This document shows positions 16,941 to 25,756 of a stretch of 64,000 bases of DNA, piece by piece; the first letter of the stretch is position 1; the number at the start of each line of letters is the position of its first letter. The stretch lies in assembly GCA_002702065.1 (NCBI GenBank), contig NZXX01000002.1:806001-870000 (forward strand), read 5' to 3'. This DNA comes from Anaerolineaceae bacterium (lineage in GTDB: Bacteria; Chloroflexota; Anaerolineae; Aggregatilineales; Phototrophicaceae). Made by a program: the position numbers and the translations under genes. A model generated the notes under the pieces. The model was not told the origin of the DNA, made no database searches, and worked only from the letters and a program-made list of their open reading frames with translations.

Positions 16941-17792
16941 CTAGGGCGCGACTGAGGATTGCGCTTCTGCGGCGGATACAAGTTCCTCGGCGATTGCGTC
17001 CTGGAAAACCGCATAGGGCTGCGCGCCCACCACCCGGCGTCCATTAATGAAAAACGTCGGGGTTCCGCCAACACGCAGGCGTTCGGCTTCTGTGTAATCC
17101 GCGATCACCTCGTCCCGGGTTATCGCATCATTCTGGCAGGCTGTGAATTGTTCGACATTCAACTCCAGTTGCTCGGCAAAACCGATGAACATCTCCTGAT
17201 TAAAGCCACCCTGGTTCTCGAAGAGCAAATCGTGAAATCCCCAGAACGCGCCCTGGTCATCCGCGCACTCGGCGGCTACCGCAGCCTGAAGCGACGAGTC
17301 CCCCAGAATGGGATAGTCCCGGTAAACGAAACGGATGCGACCCTCATAATTTTCGCGCAGCAATGGCAGCGTTTCGCGCGCGAAGCGCCCGCAGTAGGGG
17401 CAGTTGAAATCGCTGAATTCAATCATGACTACTGGGGCATCTGCTGGCCCGTGAGCAGGATCATCGTCTACACTCACCTCGACACGCGCATCCGGGTCGG
17501 TTTGTTCCGCCTGCTGACCACTGACAATCGTGCCGGCTTGTCCTTCCAGCGCCTCCCTGAGAGCGTCACTCAGCCAGCTTCGGTTGGCGCGCTCCACCTT
17601 GAAAGCCCCATACGCGCCGATCACCATGCCCACCACCAGGAAGACCGCCGCAATGAAAATGTAGTTGAATGTCGTCCGGCGAATGACGATCACGCCATCT
17701 GGCACGGCCTGTTGAGCTTGTTCAGGGAGGGTGACTTCAACCTCCTCGCTGGCTACAGCGGTTTGCTGAATGTCGGTTTCGGCGGTCATCAT
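16941..17792 (-). CDS. Membrane-anchored DsbA-like thioredoxin
   Basis: A 283-residue protein: cytoplasmic N-terminal stretch, one membrane helix (YIFIAAVFLVVGMVIGAYGAF), and an extracytoplasmic DsbA/BdbD-type domain with DFNCPYCGRF (CxxC) and GGTPTFFINGRRV (cis-Pro). Such proteins oxidise or isomerise exported disulfides. RBS AAGGGAAG. Part of the thiol-redox operon, next to the Cys-rich exported protein, a likely client. Confidence 0.9.
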   Translation of the reverse strand: MMTAETDIQQTAVASEEVEVTLPEQAQQAVPDGVIVIRRTTFNYIFIAAVFLVVGMVIGAYGAFKVERANRSWLSDALREALEGQAGTIVSGQQAEQTDPDARVEVSVDDDPAHGPADAPVVMIEFSDFNCPYCGRFARETLPLLRENYEGRIRFVYRDYPILGDSSLQAAVAAECADDQGAFWGFHDLLFENQGGFNQEMFIGFAEQLELNVEQFTACQNDAITRDEVIADYTEAERLRVGGTPTFFINGRRVVGAQPYAVFQDAIAEELVSAAEAQSSVAP

Positions 17793-17831
17793 CTTGCTTC
17801 CCTTGAAGTGGTCATACGTAAGTTAGCTTTA

Positions 17832-18278
17832 TCATTCATTTACCAGTTCGCGCCCGCTCTCCCGCCAGGCGTTCATCCCACCGGGTACGTCCCACACCTG
17901 CGTATAGCCTAATTCTAGCAGCGCATGACTGGCTTGTTCGCTCATATTGCCACTCCGGCAGTACAGGATGATGGGAGCATCTTTGTCCGGCAAAGCCGCC
18001 GTGAGCGCCTCGATGTCGTTATATGGAATATTGGCATCCGTGTCTTCGATCTCGCCCGCATAAGGAATGTGAACGTTGAGGATAGTGTAGTCGTCACGGT
18101 TGTTGGCGAGGATAGCAGCAAAGGAATCGATGGTGAGTGTCTGGTATACGCCAGTCGTTGCCTGCGTTGACGGAGCGGTTGAGATCGCCTCGCTTGAGCC
18201 ATTAGTCGGACGACAGGCGGCAATCGTCGTTAGGGCAGCAGCTATAACGAAGAGCCAGGTCAATTTTTTGGACATCAT
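17832..18278 (-). CDS. Rhodanese-domain lipoprotein
   Basis: A 148-residue lipoprotein (signal peptide ending TTIAAC) with a single rhodanese domain. The catalytic loop is YCRSGNMSE, with the persulfide-forming Cys, and the C-terminus has DVPGGMNAWRESG typical of the fold. Start placed at 18278, where AGGTG is correctly spaced; nearby Met codons at 18275 and 18284 are alternatives. Sits 11 bp after the DUF3105 gene. Likely handles sulfane sulfur or metal thiolates outside the membrane. Confidence 0.87.
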   Translation of the reverse strand: MMSKKLTWLFVIAAALTTIAACRPTNGSSEAISTAPSTQATTGVYQTLTIDSFAAILANNRDDYTILNVHIPYAGEIEDTDANIPYNDIEALTAALPDKDAPIILYCRSGNMSEQASHALLELGYTQVWDVPGGMNAWRESGRELVNE

Positions 18279-18289
18279 CAGCATCACCT

Positions 18290-18904
18290 TTACCCCATAA
18301 ATGACGTAAACGGTTGACCCTCGCCGCCGCTGCAAAAACCAGTGGGTTCAGGAGCGCTTGCAGCGCGCTCGTACTGGCGAACAAACTGCGCCAGGCGCCC
18401 ATCATCCGCGCGGTCTAAGCGGAGTTGATACCCCCAGGCGGTCACAACAATCGGACTGGGCAAAGCAGGATAAGGGTTGAGCAGGCGGGAATCGCTTTGC
18501 CAGGTGATCTCGCGCAGTCGTGCCACTTCCGCATCGGGTAAGCCTGGGCGATAGGTGAGCCAGATTGCGCCATGCTCTAGCGAGTGGACCGCAGCCGCAT
18601 CCTTGACGGGTTCGAGATAGACACCGCAGTTTTGCCAGACAGAAGCATGTGGCCCACCCGCCGGGGGAAGTTGCGAATAAATCACGGCTTCCTGATGCAC
18701 GCCGCTGATGCTCGGAAGGCGTTCTACACCCTGGATGTCAATCGGGCGGTTCATCCACGAATTCAAGGCGATGACGCCCACAATTGCCAGTGAACCCAGG
18801 ATTGAGCCGCCGATGATGATGCGGTCTAGCGAGAGGAATGCCCGGGCACGACTGCTTGCGCTCCGCTGTCGCCGGGTTTTGCGATTGGTGATTGCCTTAC
18901 TCAT
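18290..18904 (-). CDS. DUF3105 membrane-anchored protein
   Basis: A 204-residue protein with a basic N-terminus, one membrane helix (IIIGGSILGSLAIVGVIAL) and a DUF3105 domain recognisable from PPAGGPHASVW and VHSLEHGAIWLTYRPG. The function of DUF3105 is not known; the conserved His residues outside the membrane suggest metal binding. Paralogue at 35560-36156, which is likewise beside TlpA and CcdA genes, so its link with the thiol-redox set is kept in both copies. Confidence 0.87.
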   Translation of the reverse strand: MSKAITNRKTRRQRSASSRARAFLSLDRIIIGGSILGSLAIVGVIALNSWMNRPIDIQGVERLPSISGVHQEAVIYSQLPPAGGPHASVWQNCGVYLEPVKDAAAVHSLEHGAIWLTYRPGLPDAEVARLREITWQSDSRLLNPYPALPSPIVVTAWGYQLRLDRADDGRLAQFVRQYERAASAPEPTGFCSGGEGQPFTSFMG

Positions 18905-18936
18905 AACGACTTATCCACCCTAGCTTGCTGCGAAAC

Positions 18937-19713
18937 TCAAATGAACCAGTACAAAATAGTTTCATGGAGGCCAACCAGGATAAAGACCACCCCAATCACA
19001 CGCTGAACCCAGACATTCGCTGCTTTGAAGCGCCTGAGGAATTGACCAATGTTGACCCTACCAGAAGCCATGACCGCTGCCAGTCCCAGCACCGGCAGGG
19101 CCGTGCCGACGGCGAACACGCCGGGGAACAGCACACCCCCAGGCGACGCAATCGCCAGCGGGATCGTCAGCCCGAAGAACAGCCAGAACAGGGTCGGACA
19201 GAAGGTAAATGAGAATGCCACACCCAGCAGGTAAGCAGGGATCATCCCCTGTCGCTGACCGACTTTGCCTTCCAGCCAGGTGGAGAAACGCCCGCCTAGC
19301 GCCGGCGGCAGTTTGACCAATCCCATCATGAACAGTCCGACGACAATCAAGAGTGGCCCCAGCGCGCGTCGGGCGACGACCACCACCGGAATCACCGTCT
19401 CGCTGACTTGATTCAATTGAAGGCTGAGCAGGACAACCGCGCCGCCCACGAGGAGATAAACTGTCGCTTTGCCGGAGATGAAAGCCGCCGTCTGTCCCCA
19501 GAGGCGGCGGGAATCACCCGCGTCACGGGATAAAAACGCCAGCGCCGCGACGTTGGTGCTTAGCTGACATGGCGCGAGCGTGCCCATCAGCCCGAACAGC
19601 AGCGCCGAGACCAGAGGCAGATTGATCGTCTCTGTCAAACTGCGAATAGATGGGGCAACCGAGCTAAACAGACCACTCAACCAGGTGTAATACTGAAGGA
19701 TGAGGTCGGACAT
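18937..19713 (-). CDS. CcdA/DsbD-type membrane protein (canonical order)
   Basis: A 258-residue, six-helix membrane protein of the cytochrome c biogenesis/DsbD transmembrane family. One conserved Cys is in GTLAPCQLSTNVAALAFLS in the first half and a second in FSFTFCPTLFWLFFG. The APCQ form, instead of SPCVLP, marks a subfamily often found with metal-handling genes and sometimes annotated as sulfite exporter. Unlike the two CcdA proteins at 15379 and 34772, the half order is canonical. Could transport reductant or metal. Confidence 0.8.
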   Translation of the reverse strand: MSDLILQYYTWLSGLFSSVAPSIRSLTETINLPLVSALLFGLMGTLAPCQLSTNVAALAFLSRDAGDSRRLWGQTAAFISGKATVYLLVGGAVVLLSLQLNQVSETVIPVVVVARRALGPLLIVVGLFMMGLVKLPPALGGRFSTWLEGKVGQRQGMIPAYLLGVAFSFTFCPTLFWLFFGLTIPLAIASPGGVLFPGVFAVGTALPVLGLAAVMASGRVNIGQFLRRFKAANVWVQRVIGVVFILVGLHETILYWFI

Positions 19714-19729
19714 TGTTCTCCTCGCGCCA

Positions 19730-20173
19730 TCAACGCGCCGCCGAGAGCGGTGTGTCTTCTGGAACAGACGACGGCTCGGAAAGCGGCAGATAGTGTGGTT
19801 CGTCTAGCTCAACCTGGTGAGATAGTTCAGTGATTTCGGCTTCTAATATCCGACGCTCGTCATGGAGCGCGGCCAAGCGGTCGGCAGGGCTGAGGCGTTT
19901 TTGTTTGTCCGACGATAATTGCTCCGGGTGCTGGCTCATATTCTTGTTCATCAACCACATCATCAGACCCATACCGATGGGACAGGCCAGTCCCATCACT
20001 AGAAGAAAAATTGTGTTCACATCCATCGTAGATACCCTCCCAATGCTGAATAAGCCTACGCCGACGGCTGCCAGGACTCCAATGACCACTCCTGGTATGC
20101 AGCACAGGGCCAGCGGCAGCCAGCGCTTCGTAAGCGTGAAAAATCTCAGGGGAAATCGGGTCAGATCGTTCAT
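19730..20173 (-). CDS. Small membrane protein with CC and ACP motifs
   Basis: A 147-residue protein with two predicted membrane helices, LPLALCCIPGVVIGVLAAVG and IFLLVMGLACPIGMGLMMWLM, then a cytoplasmic coiled coil (LAALHDERRILEAEITELSH). The second helix resembles the DUF2933-type small membrane proteins found with metal efflux genes. Paired Cys in helix one and Cys-Pro in helix two could bind metal. Overlaps the upstream TlpA gene by 4 bp. Family not certain. Confidence 0.65.
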   Translation of the reverse strand: MNDLTRFPLRFFTLTKRWLPLALCCIPGVVIGVLAAVGVGLFSIGRVSTMDVNTIFLLVMGLACPIGMGLMMWLMNKNMSQHPEQLSSDKQKRLSPADRLAALHDERRILEAEITELSHQVELDEPHYLPLSEPSSVPEDTPLSAAR

Positions 20174-20862
20174 GCCAGAATTTCCTCCATAAACTCGTCT
20201 ACCTGTTGGCCGGTCATGATGCCGATGTGGATGCGTGTAATCACACCCTCTCGATCCACAAACACGCTCATCGGCAGCCCCAGCAGACGATACAACTCGT
20301 TGTACACCGCCCCGGTTTCATCCAGCAGGACCGGGAACGTCATGTCAAACTCCTCCACAAATGCCCGCACATCGTCTAGCGAGTCCTGATCGGTCAGATC
20401 GACGGCCAGCACCACAAAACCTGCCTCCTGATGCGTATTGTAGGCGCGTACTAGTTCGGGCATTTCCTGACGGCAAGGGGCGCACCACGTCGCCCAGAAG
20501 TTCATCAATACCGGGCGACCTCTGTAGTCGCTAAGCGAAACCGCATCCCCTTCGAGTGTTGGGAGGGTGAAGTCCGGGGCGGGCTGCCCGACTGCTGTTT
20601 GTCCGCTGCCGGCAACGCTGCCGGCTCGCGGATCAGGCAGGGGGCCGGTGGTAAACGTGGATCCATCGCCGACAATCGCAGCTTCCGTTGGCCCGATTGA
20701 GGTACCGGATGGCGATTTGCCGGTATCCGAAAGCAGACCAATTAAAGAGAAAAAGATGATGACCGCGCCTAACCCCGATCCGCCCAACACCAAAAACAGA
20801 AGCGGCCAGGAAAATCGAACGGTGTCTTCATGGGATTCGGATACTTCGTTTTGCTTTTCCAT
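20170..20862 (-). CDS. TlpA-like membrane-anchored thioredoxin
   Basis: A 230-residue protein with one N-terminal membrane helix (LLFLVLGGSGLGAVIIFF) and an extracytoplasmic redoxin domain: NFWATWCAPCRQEMPEL holds the CxxC, GLPMSVFVDREG the cis-Pro. Closest relative in the window is 36170-36823 (same VLAVDLTDQD/VLAVNMTAQD stretch and position before DUF3105/CcdA-type genes). Second TlpA of this operon; presumably reduces copper-site or haem-binding cysteines. Confidence 0.9.
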   Translation of the reverse strand: MEKQNEVSESHEDTVRFSWPLLFLVLGGSGLGAVIIFFSLIGLLSDTGKSPSGTSIGPTEAAIVGDGSTFTTGPLPDPRAGSVAGSGQTAVGQPAPDFTLPTLEGDAVSLSDYRGRPVLMNFWATWCAPCRQEMPELVRAYNTHQEAGFVVLAVDLTDQDSLDDVRAFVEEFDMTFPVLLDETGAVYNELYRLLGLPMSVFVDREGVITRIHIGIMTGQQVDEFMEEILA

Positions 20863-20897
20863 ACGCTCATTCCGTGTCGAATAACTTCCTATAACGA

Positions 20898-21836
20898 TTA
20901 GCCTCCCCCTACACCTTGTTCGGCGATGGCTGCCCAGGACTGACCCTCGTCCTCGGACAGATAAATGTCCTTGCTAAAGGTTGCAAAGGCAATTTGATCT
21001 GAAACGGGGTTGACGGCAATGTAACCCACAGCGTCATCCCCGGTCACCGCCGGTATTTGGAATGTGTCGATTTGCCCGCCGGCGAGATCGTAGGAAAACA
21101 AGCCCTGATAGCCAAACAACAGCCGTTCGCCACCGGGATCGAAGGTCACAGCCGTCACCGGGGCATCATCGCCCACCCGCGTGAATGTATCGCCATAATC
21201 ATTCGAGAGGAACAGTCCGCCCTCCGCTGCAACCGCAACCACACCCGATTCGGTTGGGTGGGCAGCCAGTTGAATCGGGCTGCCGCTGATACCACTTGCC
21301 TGACTCTGCTCCCAGGTTTGACTATCGTCCAGCGTGTAGTGCAGCCCAACCGGCAGACGGGAATTCTGTGCAGGATTGATGACATAGACAGCATGACTTT
21401 CATAACCTGCGGCCATCAGGTGGAAATCACTTTCACCGGCAAAGGCTAAGGTCTGAATAGTTTCTCCCCCATCCGTGCTTCTGATCAAACCGAACGGATT
21501 AACCAAATTCGAGCCAGGTCTGGGATGTCCACTGCTGAAAAAACCATTATCAACTCCTGAGTAGCCCATATAGTCATTTACGGGCAAGCCCGGCGCTGTC
21601 CAACTACCGTTCTCATACACCCGCAGCCCGTCGTGTGCCGGAACGAATAGTTGGCTGCCATCTGAAGAGAAGCTCAATCCGTGAATGTCCCTGAACTGCA
21701 CCGATCCACCAGGTAATCTGCTCGTCAGGTAGAGCAGCCCGAAAATCCCAATAGCGGCGACTGCAACGATGAGGGTTGTTTTGGAACGGAGGGCAGATTT
21801 GGATTGTCTTTTGTTACGGATGCGAGACTTTGCCAT
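20898..21836 (-). CDS. F510_1955-type BNR/sortilin-like beta-propeller protein
   Basis: A 312-residue membrane-anchored protein: basic N-terminus, helix LIVAVAAIGIFGLLYL, then repeated BNR-like blades (STDGGETIQTLAF, LDDSQTWEQS, SNDYGDTFTRV, SEDEGQSWAAI). The opening FRDIHGLSFSSDGSQLF is characteristic of proteins annotated as F510_1955-family glycosyl hydrolase; hydrolase activity is not demonstrated by anything seen here. Paralogue at 36857-37792. The regular association with DUF3105 and TlpA suggests a role in the same envelope process. Confidence 0.82.
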   Translation of the reverse strand: MAKSRIRNKRQSKSALRSKTTLIVAVAAIGIFGLLYLTSRLPGGSVQFRDIHGLSFSSDGSQLFVPAHDGLRVYENGSWTAPGLPVNDYMGYSGVDNGFFSSGHPRPGSNLVNPFGLIRSTDGGETIQTLAFAGESDFHLMAAGYESHAVYVINPAQNSRLPVGLHYTLDDSQTWEQSQASGISGSPIQLAAHPTESGVVAVAAEGGLFLSNDYGDTFTRVGDDAPVTAVTFDPGGERLLFGYQGLFSYDLAGGQIDTFQIPAVTGDDAVGYIAVNPVSDQIAFATFSKDIYLSEDEGQSWAAIAEQGVGGG

Positions 21837-21869
21837 CGTTGTAAGTAATTCTCCTCTGAGTTGTAAAGG

Positions 21870-22517
21870 TTAGGCAGCAAGAAGCTCCTGTAGGCGAATA
21901 ACCAGCAGTTCATGTAACGGACGCGATGGTGCAGGCGTGCCAGCCTCAACAAAGGGGGTCGAAACGTACCAGCGAATCCGGCCCTGGGCGTCGATAACGT
22001 ACACACCGGGCGTATGGGTAGTCTCATCCGGTGAAGGAAGGACTTCGATGTGATATGCCTGCCATAGCGGTTCCAATGCATCTGGCTTGCCTGTTAGAAA
22101 GTGCCAGGTGGGGATGTCATCTAACTGCCAGCGTTGGGTTGTGCCCTCGATCTCTTCAAGTGAACTCGCTTCAACGTTGACGTTCACTCCCATGAAAACC
22201 ACGGAACCAGCGCTATCTTGAAGTGCCTGATACGCACGCCGCAGTTTATAGGCTGTCAGCGCGCAAGCCTCATCGCACTGGCTGTCAAAAAAGGCCAGAA
22301 CAACGATCTTGCCGCGATAATCCAAGAGCTGGATAGCTTGTCCTGACTGATCGCTGAGTTCAAAGTCAGGCGCTGGTTTGTTGAGCGGTGTGCCGCCATA
22401 ACCCTCAACAATAGCCTGTGACGCTAGTAAGCTGGAACAGGCCGAAATCATGAAGGGTGATAACAGTGTGATTGCCAGGTATCTGTAATTTACGGACCTG
22501 ATAATAGATAAACTCAC
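21870..22517 (-). CDS. SCO1/SenC-like redoxin lipoprotein
   Basis: A 215-residue lipoprotein (lipobox MISAC) with a redoxin/SCO fold. The copper-site Cys pair is FFDSQCDEACALT (C-x3-C) and the conserved His is probably in ETTHTPGVYVID. SCO proteins deliver copper to the CuA site of cytochrome oxidase or act as thiol reductases. GTG start, with GAGG 6 bp upstream. First gene of the long operon and directly behind the BlaI-type operator, so copper or a similar signal probably controls it. Confidence 0.82.
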   Translation of the reverse strand: MSLSIIRSVNYRYLAITLLSPFMISACSSLLASQAIVEGYGGTPLNKPAPDFELSDQSGQAIQLLDYRGKIVVLAFFDSQCDEACALTAYKLRRAYQALQDSAGSVVFMGVNVNVEASSLEEIEGTTQRWQLDDIPTWHFLTGKPDALEPLWQAYHIEVLPSPDETTHTPGVYVIDAQGRIRWYVSTPFVEAGTPAPSRPLHELLVIRLQELLAA

Positions 22518-22539
22518 TGTTGCCTCAAAACGTACAATC

Positions 22540-22577
22540 TACTACACAAGTGTAGTAACTCGTCTGGGCAAAGTCAA
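22540..22577 (-). promoter_or_regulatory. Promoter of the thiol-redox operon with BlaI/MecI-type operator
   Basis: Minus-strand -35 TTGACT (22572-22577) and -10 TACACT (22549-22554) with a 17-bp spacer. Overlapping the -10 is the perfect 18-bp palindrome TACTACACAAGTGTAGTA (22540-22557). This matches the TACTACA...TGTAGTA operator of BlaI/MecI/CopY repressors. A BlaI-type gene lies 1.3 kb upstream. Confidence 0.85.
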
Positions 22578-22598
22578 GCGATAGATTGAGTGCGAACG

Positions 22599-23396
22599 TC
22601 ACATCATCAGGATGAAGCAAATAACCCAGAGGATGGCCGTGCTGGAGATGACGCTTTTGAGTGAGATTTGTTCCGGTTTGGATCGCTCGCCCAGCAAGGC
22701 CGCGATCCGAGCCGTATTCGCGCTCAATCTGGCAGTGATGATACCCGCTTCAGAAATGGATAATGCGCCGGGGGTATAGTTGAGCAGTTGATGCAAAGCA
22801 CCGGCCAAAGCCGCTTTGCCCGTTTGATGAACTGCATAGTGATCTGCGTCCAGTTCCAGCTTAATCTCGAAAAGTCGGCGCCAATCACGAACAAAGGGCA
22901 GGAAGAACAACGCTGCGCTGATGGCTCTGACCACCAAAATACGCAGGGGGTCAAACCGCTGCCGGTGATAATCTTCGTGCAGCAAAACCGCCTGGAGTTG
23001 GGCTGGAGACAGCAAATCCACCAGACCTGTGCTGAAGTATATCTTTGGCTCCAGAAATCCGTGACAGAAGGCCAGCGGTTCCGCAGATTGCACCAGGACA
23101 ACGCTTGAAGGAGCGATCCCGTGTTGGGTCATCTGGTTTTGAAGGTGCGCTGGCAAATCCGCTTGGACAGAGCGAAGGAGATCACCTATACAGCGGCGGG
23201 TCCTCCAGATTTGCCTGAGCATGGCGAGTAATCCAATCGACAGCAAAATCATCACCAGGAAAATCTGTTTGAAGTGCGCGCCATTCAAACACCAGGCGAC
23301 CAGCCATCCACAAAGGCTCACTGCGCCAATACACACGATGGCAATAAGCAGCGCGCCAGTGGATACTTTATAAATCGGTCGGTTGGCTTCTATCAT
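22599..23396 (-). CDS. BlaR1/MecR1-type M56 membrane peptidase
   Basis: A 265-residue membrane protease of family M56: two N-terminal helices, zinc motif VLLHEDYHRQRFDP (HExxH variant: H-E-D-Y-H), the third ligand in ELDADHYAV, and a C-terminal helix. It lacks the penicillin-binding sensor domain of BlaR1, so its signal is not a beta-lactam. ATG at 23396 has GGAGG six bases upstream and lies inside the 3' end of blaI, giving translational coupling. By analogy it cleaves the BlaI-type repressor. Confidence 0.85.
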   Translation of the reverse strand: MIEANRPIYKVSTGALLIAIVCIGAVSLCGWLVAWCLNGAHFKQIFLVMILLSIGLLAMLRQIWRTRRCIGDLLRSVQADLPAHLQNQMTQHGIAPSSVVLVQSAEPLAFCHGFLEPKIYFSTGLVDLLSPAQLQAVLLHEDYHRQRFDPLRILVVRAISAALFFLPFVRDWRRLFEIKLELDADHYAVHQTGKAALAGALHQLLNYTPGALSISEAGIITARLSANTARIAALLGERSKPEQISLKSVISSTAILWVICFILMM

Positions 23397-23823
23397 CCGC
23401 TTCCTCCGGTTCATCGGCCAACTTCGCCAGTCGGACGAGTTGGTTCGGGTCGATGTCGTCGAGTTCTTTCACAAACTGTGTAACGGCGACATCCCCGAAA
23501 TCTTCCAGCAGCGCACGCACCACCGAACGGACTGCCGCCGCCTCAGCCTCCTGGCGCGAATGCATGGCTCGGTAGGAGAAGGCCCGCCCCTGTTTTTCAG
23601 CCTCCAGCCAACCTTTTTCGGTCAGGCGGCTCATGATGGTCATGACAGTGGTATAGGCCAGTTGGCGCTCTTTCTCTTGATGCAGGGTCTCCAGGACATC
23701 CGATACGGTCGCTGGTTCCCGGCTCCAGACAACATTCATGACCGCCAGTTCCAGTTCGCCGAGGAACTTTTCCAGCCCTTTCGCATTCGTATTTTTCGCT
23801 CTGCGATACAAATCGTCGGACAT
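23368..23823 (-). CDS. BlaI/MecI/CopY-family repressor
   Basis: A 151-residue winged-helix repressor: LGELELAVMNVVWSREPATV at the N-terminus, the recognition region AYTTVMTIMSRLTEKGWL and the conserved R-x-x-x-Y-x-A (RAFSYRAMHS). A C-terminal dimerisation region holds the protease-sensitive site in family members. Start at 23823, with GAGGAAG upstream. Co-encoded with an M56 peptidase. A matching operator lies at the promoter of the SCO1-led operon downstream, and a weaker one at its own promoter. Confidence 0.9.
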   Translation of the reverse strand: MSDDLYRRAKNTNAKGLEKFLGELELAVMNVVWSREPATVSDVLETLHQEKERQLAYTTVMTIMSRLTEKGWLEAEKQGRAFSYRAMHSRQEAEAAAVRSVVRALLEDFGDVAVTQFVKELDDIDPNQLVRLAKLADEPEEADDRSQPTDL

Positions 23824-23846
23824 ACAACTTCCTCGACGAATTGGCA

Positions 23847-23886
23847 ACTACGACACCATTGTAGTGGATGGTAGTTCAAAACTCAA
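23847..23886 (-). promoter_or_regulatory. Promoter and imperfect BlaI-type operator of blaI-M56
   Basis: Minus strand -35 TTGAGT (23881-23886) and -10 TACAAT (23858-23863), spacer 17 bp. The -10 lies inside an imperfect dyad ACTAC...GTAGT (23847-23865), a degenerate version of the operator at 22540-22557, consistent with autorepression. Confidence 0.6.
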
Positions 23887-23974
23887 ACACGTATAAACTG
23901 GATTTTAGATAACTTGCTAGTCTTGGAGCATAGAGGAATCGTATGACGCACACCCACTTTACCTCAAGCTGTCA

Positions 23975-25729
23975 TTAATTTGGTTTGTTGCGCTCCACAG
24001 ACATGAACTCAGCACCACTGATCACGTAAATTTCCCCCGCATTTATCTGATCGTTATTTAAGCCATCTCCCCCCATTCCGTTGGGAATGATATCTGGTAT
24101 CTCGTCTCCATCTACATCGTAGACTGCCAAGCCATAAGCCATCATATCTTCTGCATCAGCGCCAATAACATAGGATATACGTAGATCTTCCAGATTGGAT
24201 GGTAAAAGGATGTAACCGCCAGTATTTGGCAAATCACCGGATTGACCGAAAATTACTGCGAGCATCCCTGCGTTCTGCCGAACCAGCAAATCGTACCCTA
24301 CCGGATCATAATTGGGCGCCCCGTAGAACAAATCATCGATGCCATCGCCGTCAATATCTGCCAGTCGTAGGATGTCGCCGCCTTTGCTGTCCGGCTGGTC
24401 TGGATAAATAACCAATGCCTGATCCTGCGGTGGATTGGCAAGATCAATCATCCGTCCAGGAAACGGCTGTTTTCCATAAATCACCCAGGCTTCACCGGCT
24501 GCTTCCATCCAATTGTTGAGACCAGCAGCAACTAAGGTACCCAGAACAAGGTCGTTCTTACCATCACCGTTCAGATCACCGATAGCGATTTCTTCACCCA
24601 GAAGATCGTTGGCATCAGCCCCATAGACGACGGCCACTTGCTCGTTAATGGGCACACCCGAATTGCCCAGCAACGAAGCGAGGTCAATGACTTTACCTCT
24701 CAAACTTGAACGTCCAAAGATGATAAAAGTGTCTCCACTGTTGAAACGACCGTTGCCTGGCCCATCGCCGCCGCCGAAATCCAGACCACCTAGACCAGCA
24801 GAGCCACGCCAGAGTGCTGCACTGACAATCACATCATCATAGCCATCATTATTAAGATCCCCGCCCAGTGTGGTTGAACCCAGAAGATCGTCAGGATCGG
24901 CACCAATGATCCGGGTTGCAGTCGATGGGGGATGGGCCATGTCAATTGGCGAGATGTAGTCATCTGTTAGATTACTGGAGCCATAAATAATCCACGCTTC
25001 GCCAGCGTTGATGCGGGCGCCAGCTTCTCCATCGGCTTGATTCGCGCCAATGAGCAAATCCGCATAGCCATCCCTATCGAAATCACCGCCATCCACCCAA
25101 ATTCCAAAGCGATCTTCTCTGGCGGCACCGTAGAATGTAATAACATTAGCTGATGATGCGAGCAAATCCAGCGTGCCTTGATCAGCGAAATCTGAACTTC
25201 CCAAGACCAGGTAAGCGGCTCCCGCATTGGGCCGGTCACCACTGTGGCCGGCGCTGTTCTGCGCACCGAATAGCAAATCATCGTAGCCATCGTTGTTGAA
25301 GTCATCAACATACACTTCAGTACCGGCCATATCGTCTGCCTGCGCGCCATTTATGGTCAACACGATATGGGAAAGGCTGGTATTTTCCTCTAAAGCGATG
25401 CGTCCTCCTATTTGACACAGGTTCATAATAATACGTAGATGGCCCGCGTTCGTCCGCAAGCCTTCACTCCCGAACACACTGGCATTTTGTCCAGCGACTG
25501 CGACGTCACCGCAACCATTACCATCAAAGTCACCGGCAGCTAGCGGTTGCCCAGTTGTCGATGATTGCGCGGGTGTATCGTAAAAGGTGAACAGTCCAGC
25601 CCGTTCGGTATCCTTGAGATCCCAGGGCCGTCCACCAGTTGCCTCATCCTCGGTCTGAGCACTGGTCCCGAATGTCCCGAAGAGGGCGCCGCAAAGTAAC
25701 ACAAGAATCAATGAATATTTCTGCATCAT
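23975..25729 (-). CDS. Secreted FG-GAP/integrin-alpha-like beta-propeller protein
   Basis: A 584-residue exported protein (signal peptide LILVLLCGALFGTFGTSAQ). Repeated FG-GAP blades with calcium-type loops follow: GDFDGNGCGDVAV, DDFNNDGYDDLLF, GDFDRDGYADLLI, GDLNNDGYDDVIV, GDLNGDGKNDLVL, DIDGDGIDDLFY, DVDGDEIPDIIP. About seven blades, the size of a full propeller. Probably a surface or extracellular adhesive/structural protein. No membrane anchor or sorting signal was seen at the C-terminus even though a sortase is encoded next. Confidence 0.9.
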   Translation of the reverse strand: MMQKYSLILVLLCGALFGTFGTSAQTEDEATGGRPWDLKDTERAGLFTFYDTPAQSSTTGQPLAAGDFDGNGCGDVAVAGQNASVFGSEGLRTNAGHLRIIMNLCQIGGRIALEENTSLSHIVLTINGAQADDMAGTEVYVDDFNNDGYDDLLFGAQNSAGHSGDRPNAGAAYLVLGSSDFADQGTLDLLASSANVITFYGAAREDRFGIWVDGGDFDRDGYADLLIGANQADGEAGARINAGEAWIIYGSSNLTDDYISPIDMAHPPSTATRIIGADPDDLLGSTTLGGDLNNDGYDDVIVSAALWRGSAGLGGLDFGGGDGPGNGRFNSGDTFIIFGRSSLRGKVIDLASLLGNSGVPINEQVAVVYGADANDLLGEEIAIGDLNGDGKNDLVLGTLVAAGLNNWMEAAGEAWVIYGKQPFPGRMIDLANPPQDQALVIYPDQPDSKGGDILRLADIDGDGIDDLFYGAPNYDPVGYDLLVRQNAGMLAVIFGQSGDLPNTGGYILLPSNLEDLRISYVIGADAEDMMAYGLAVYDVDGDEIPDIIPNGMGGDGLNNDQINAGEIYVISGAEFMSVERNKPN

Positions 25730-25756
25730 AATGATAGACCTTGCTGTAAATGTGGA

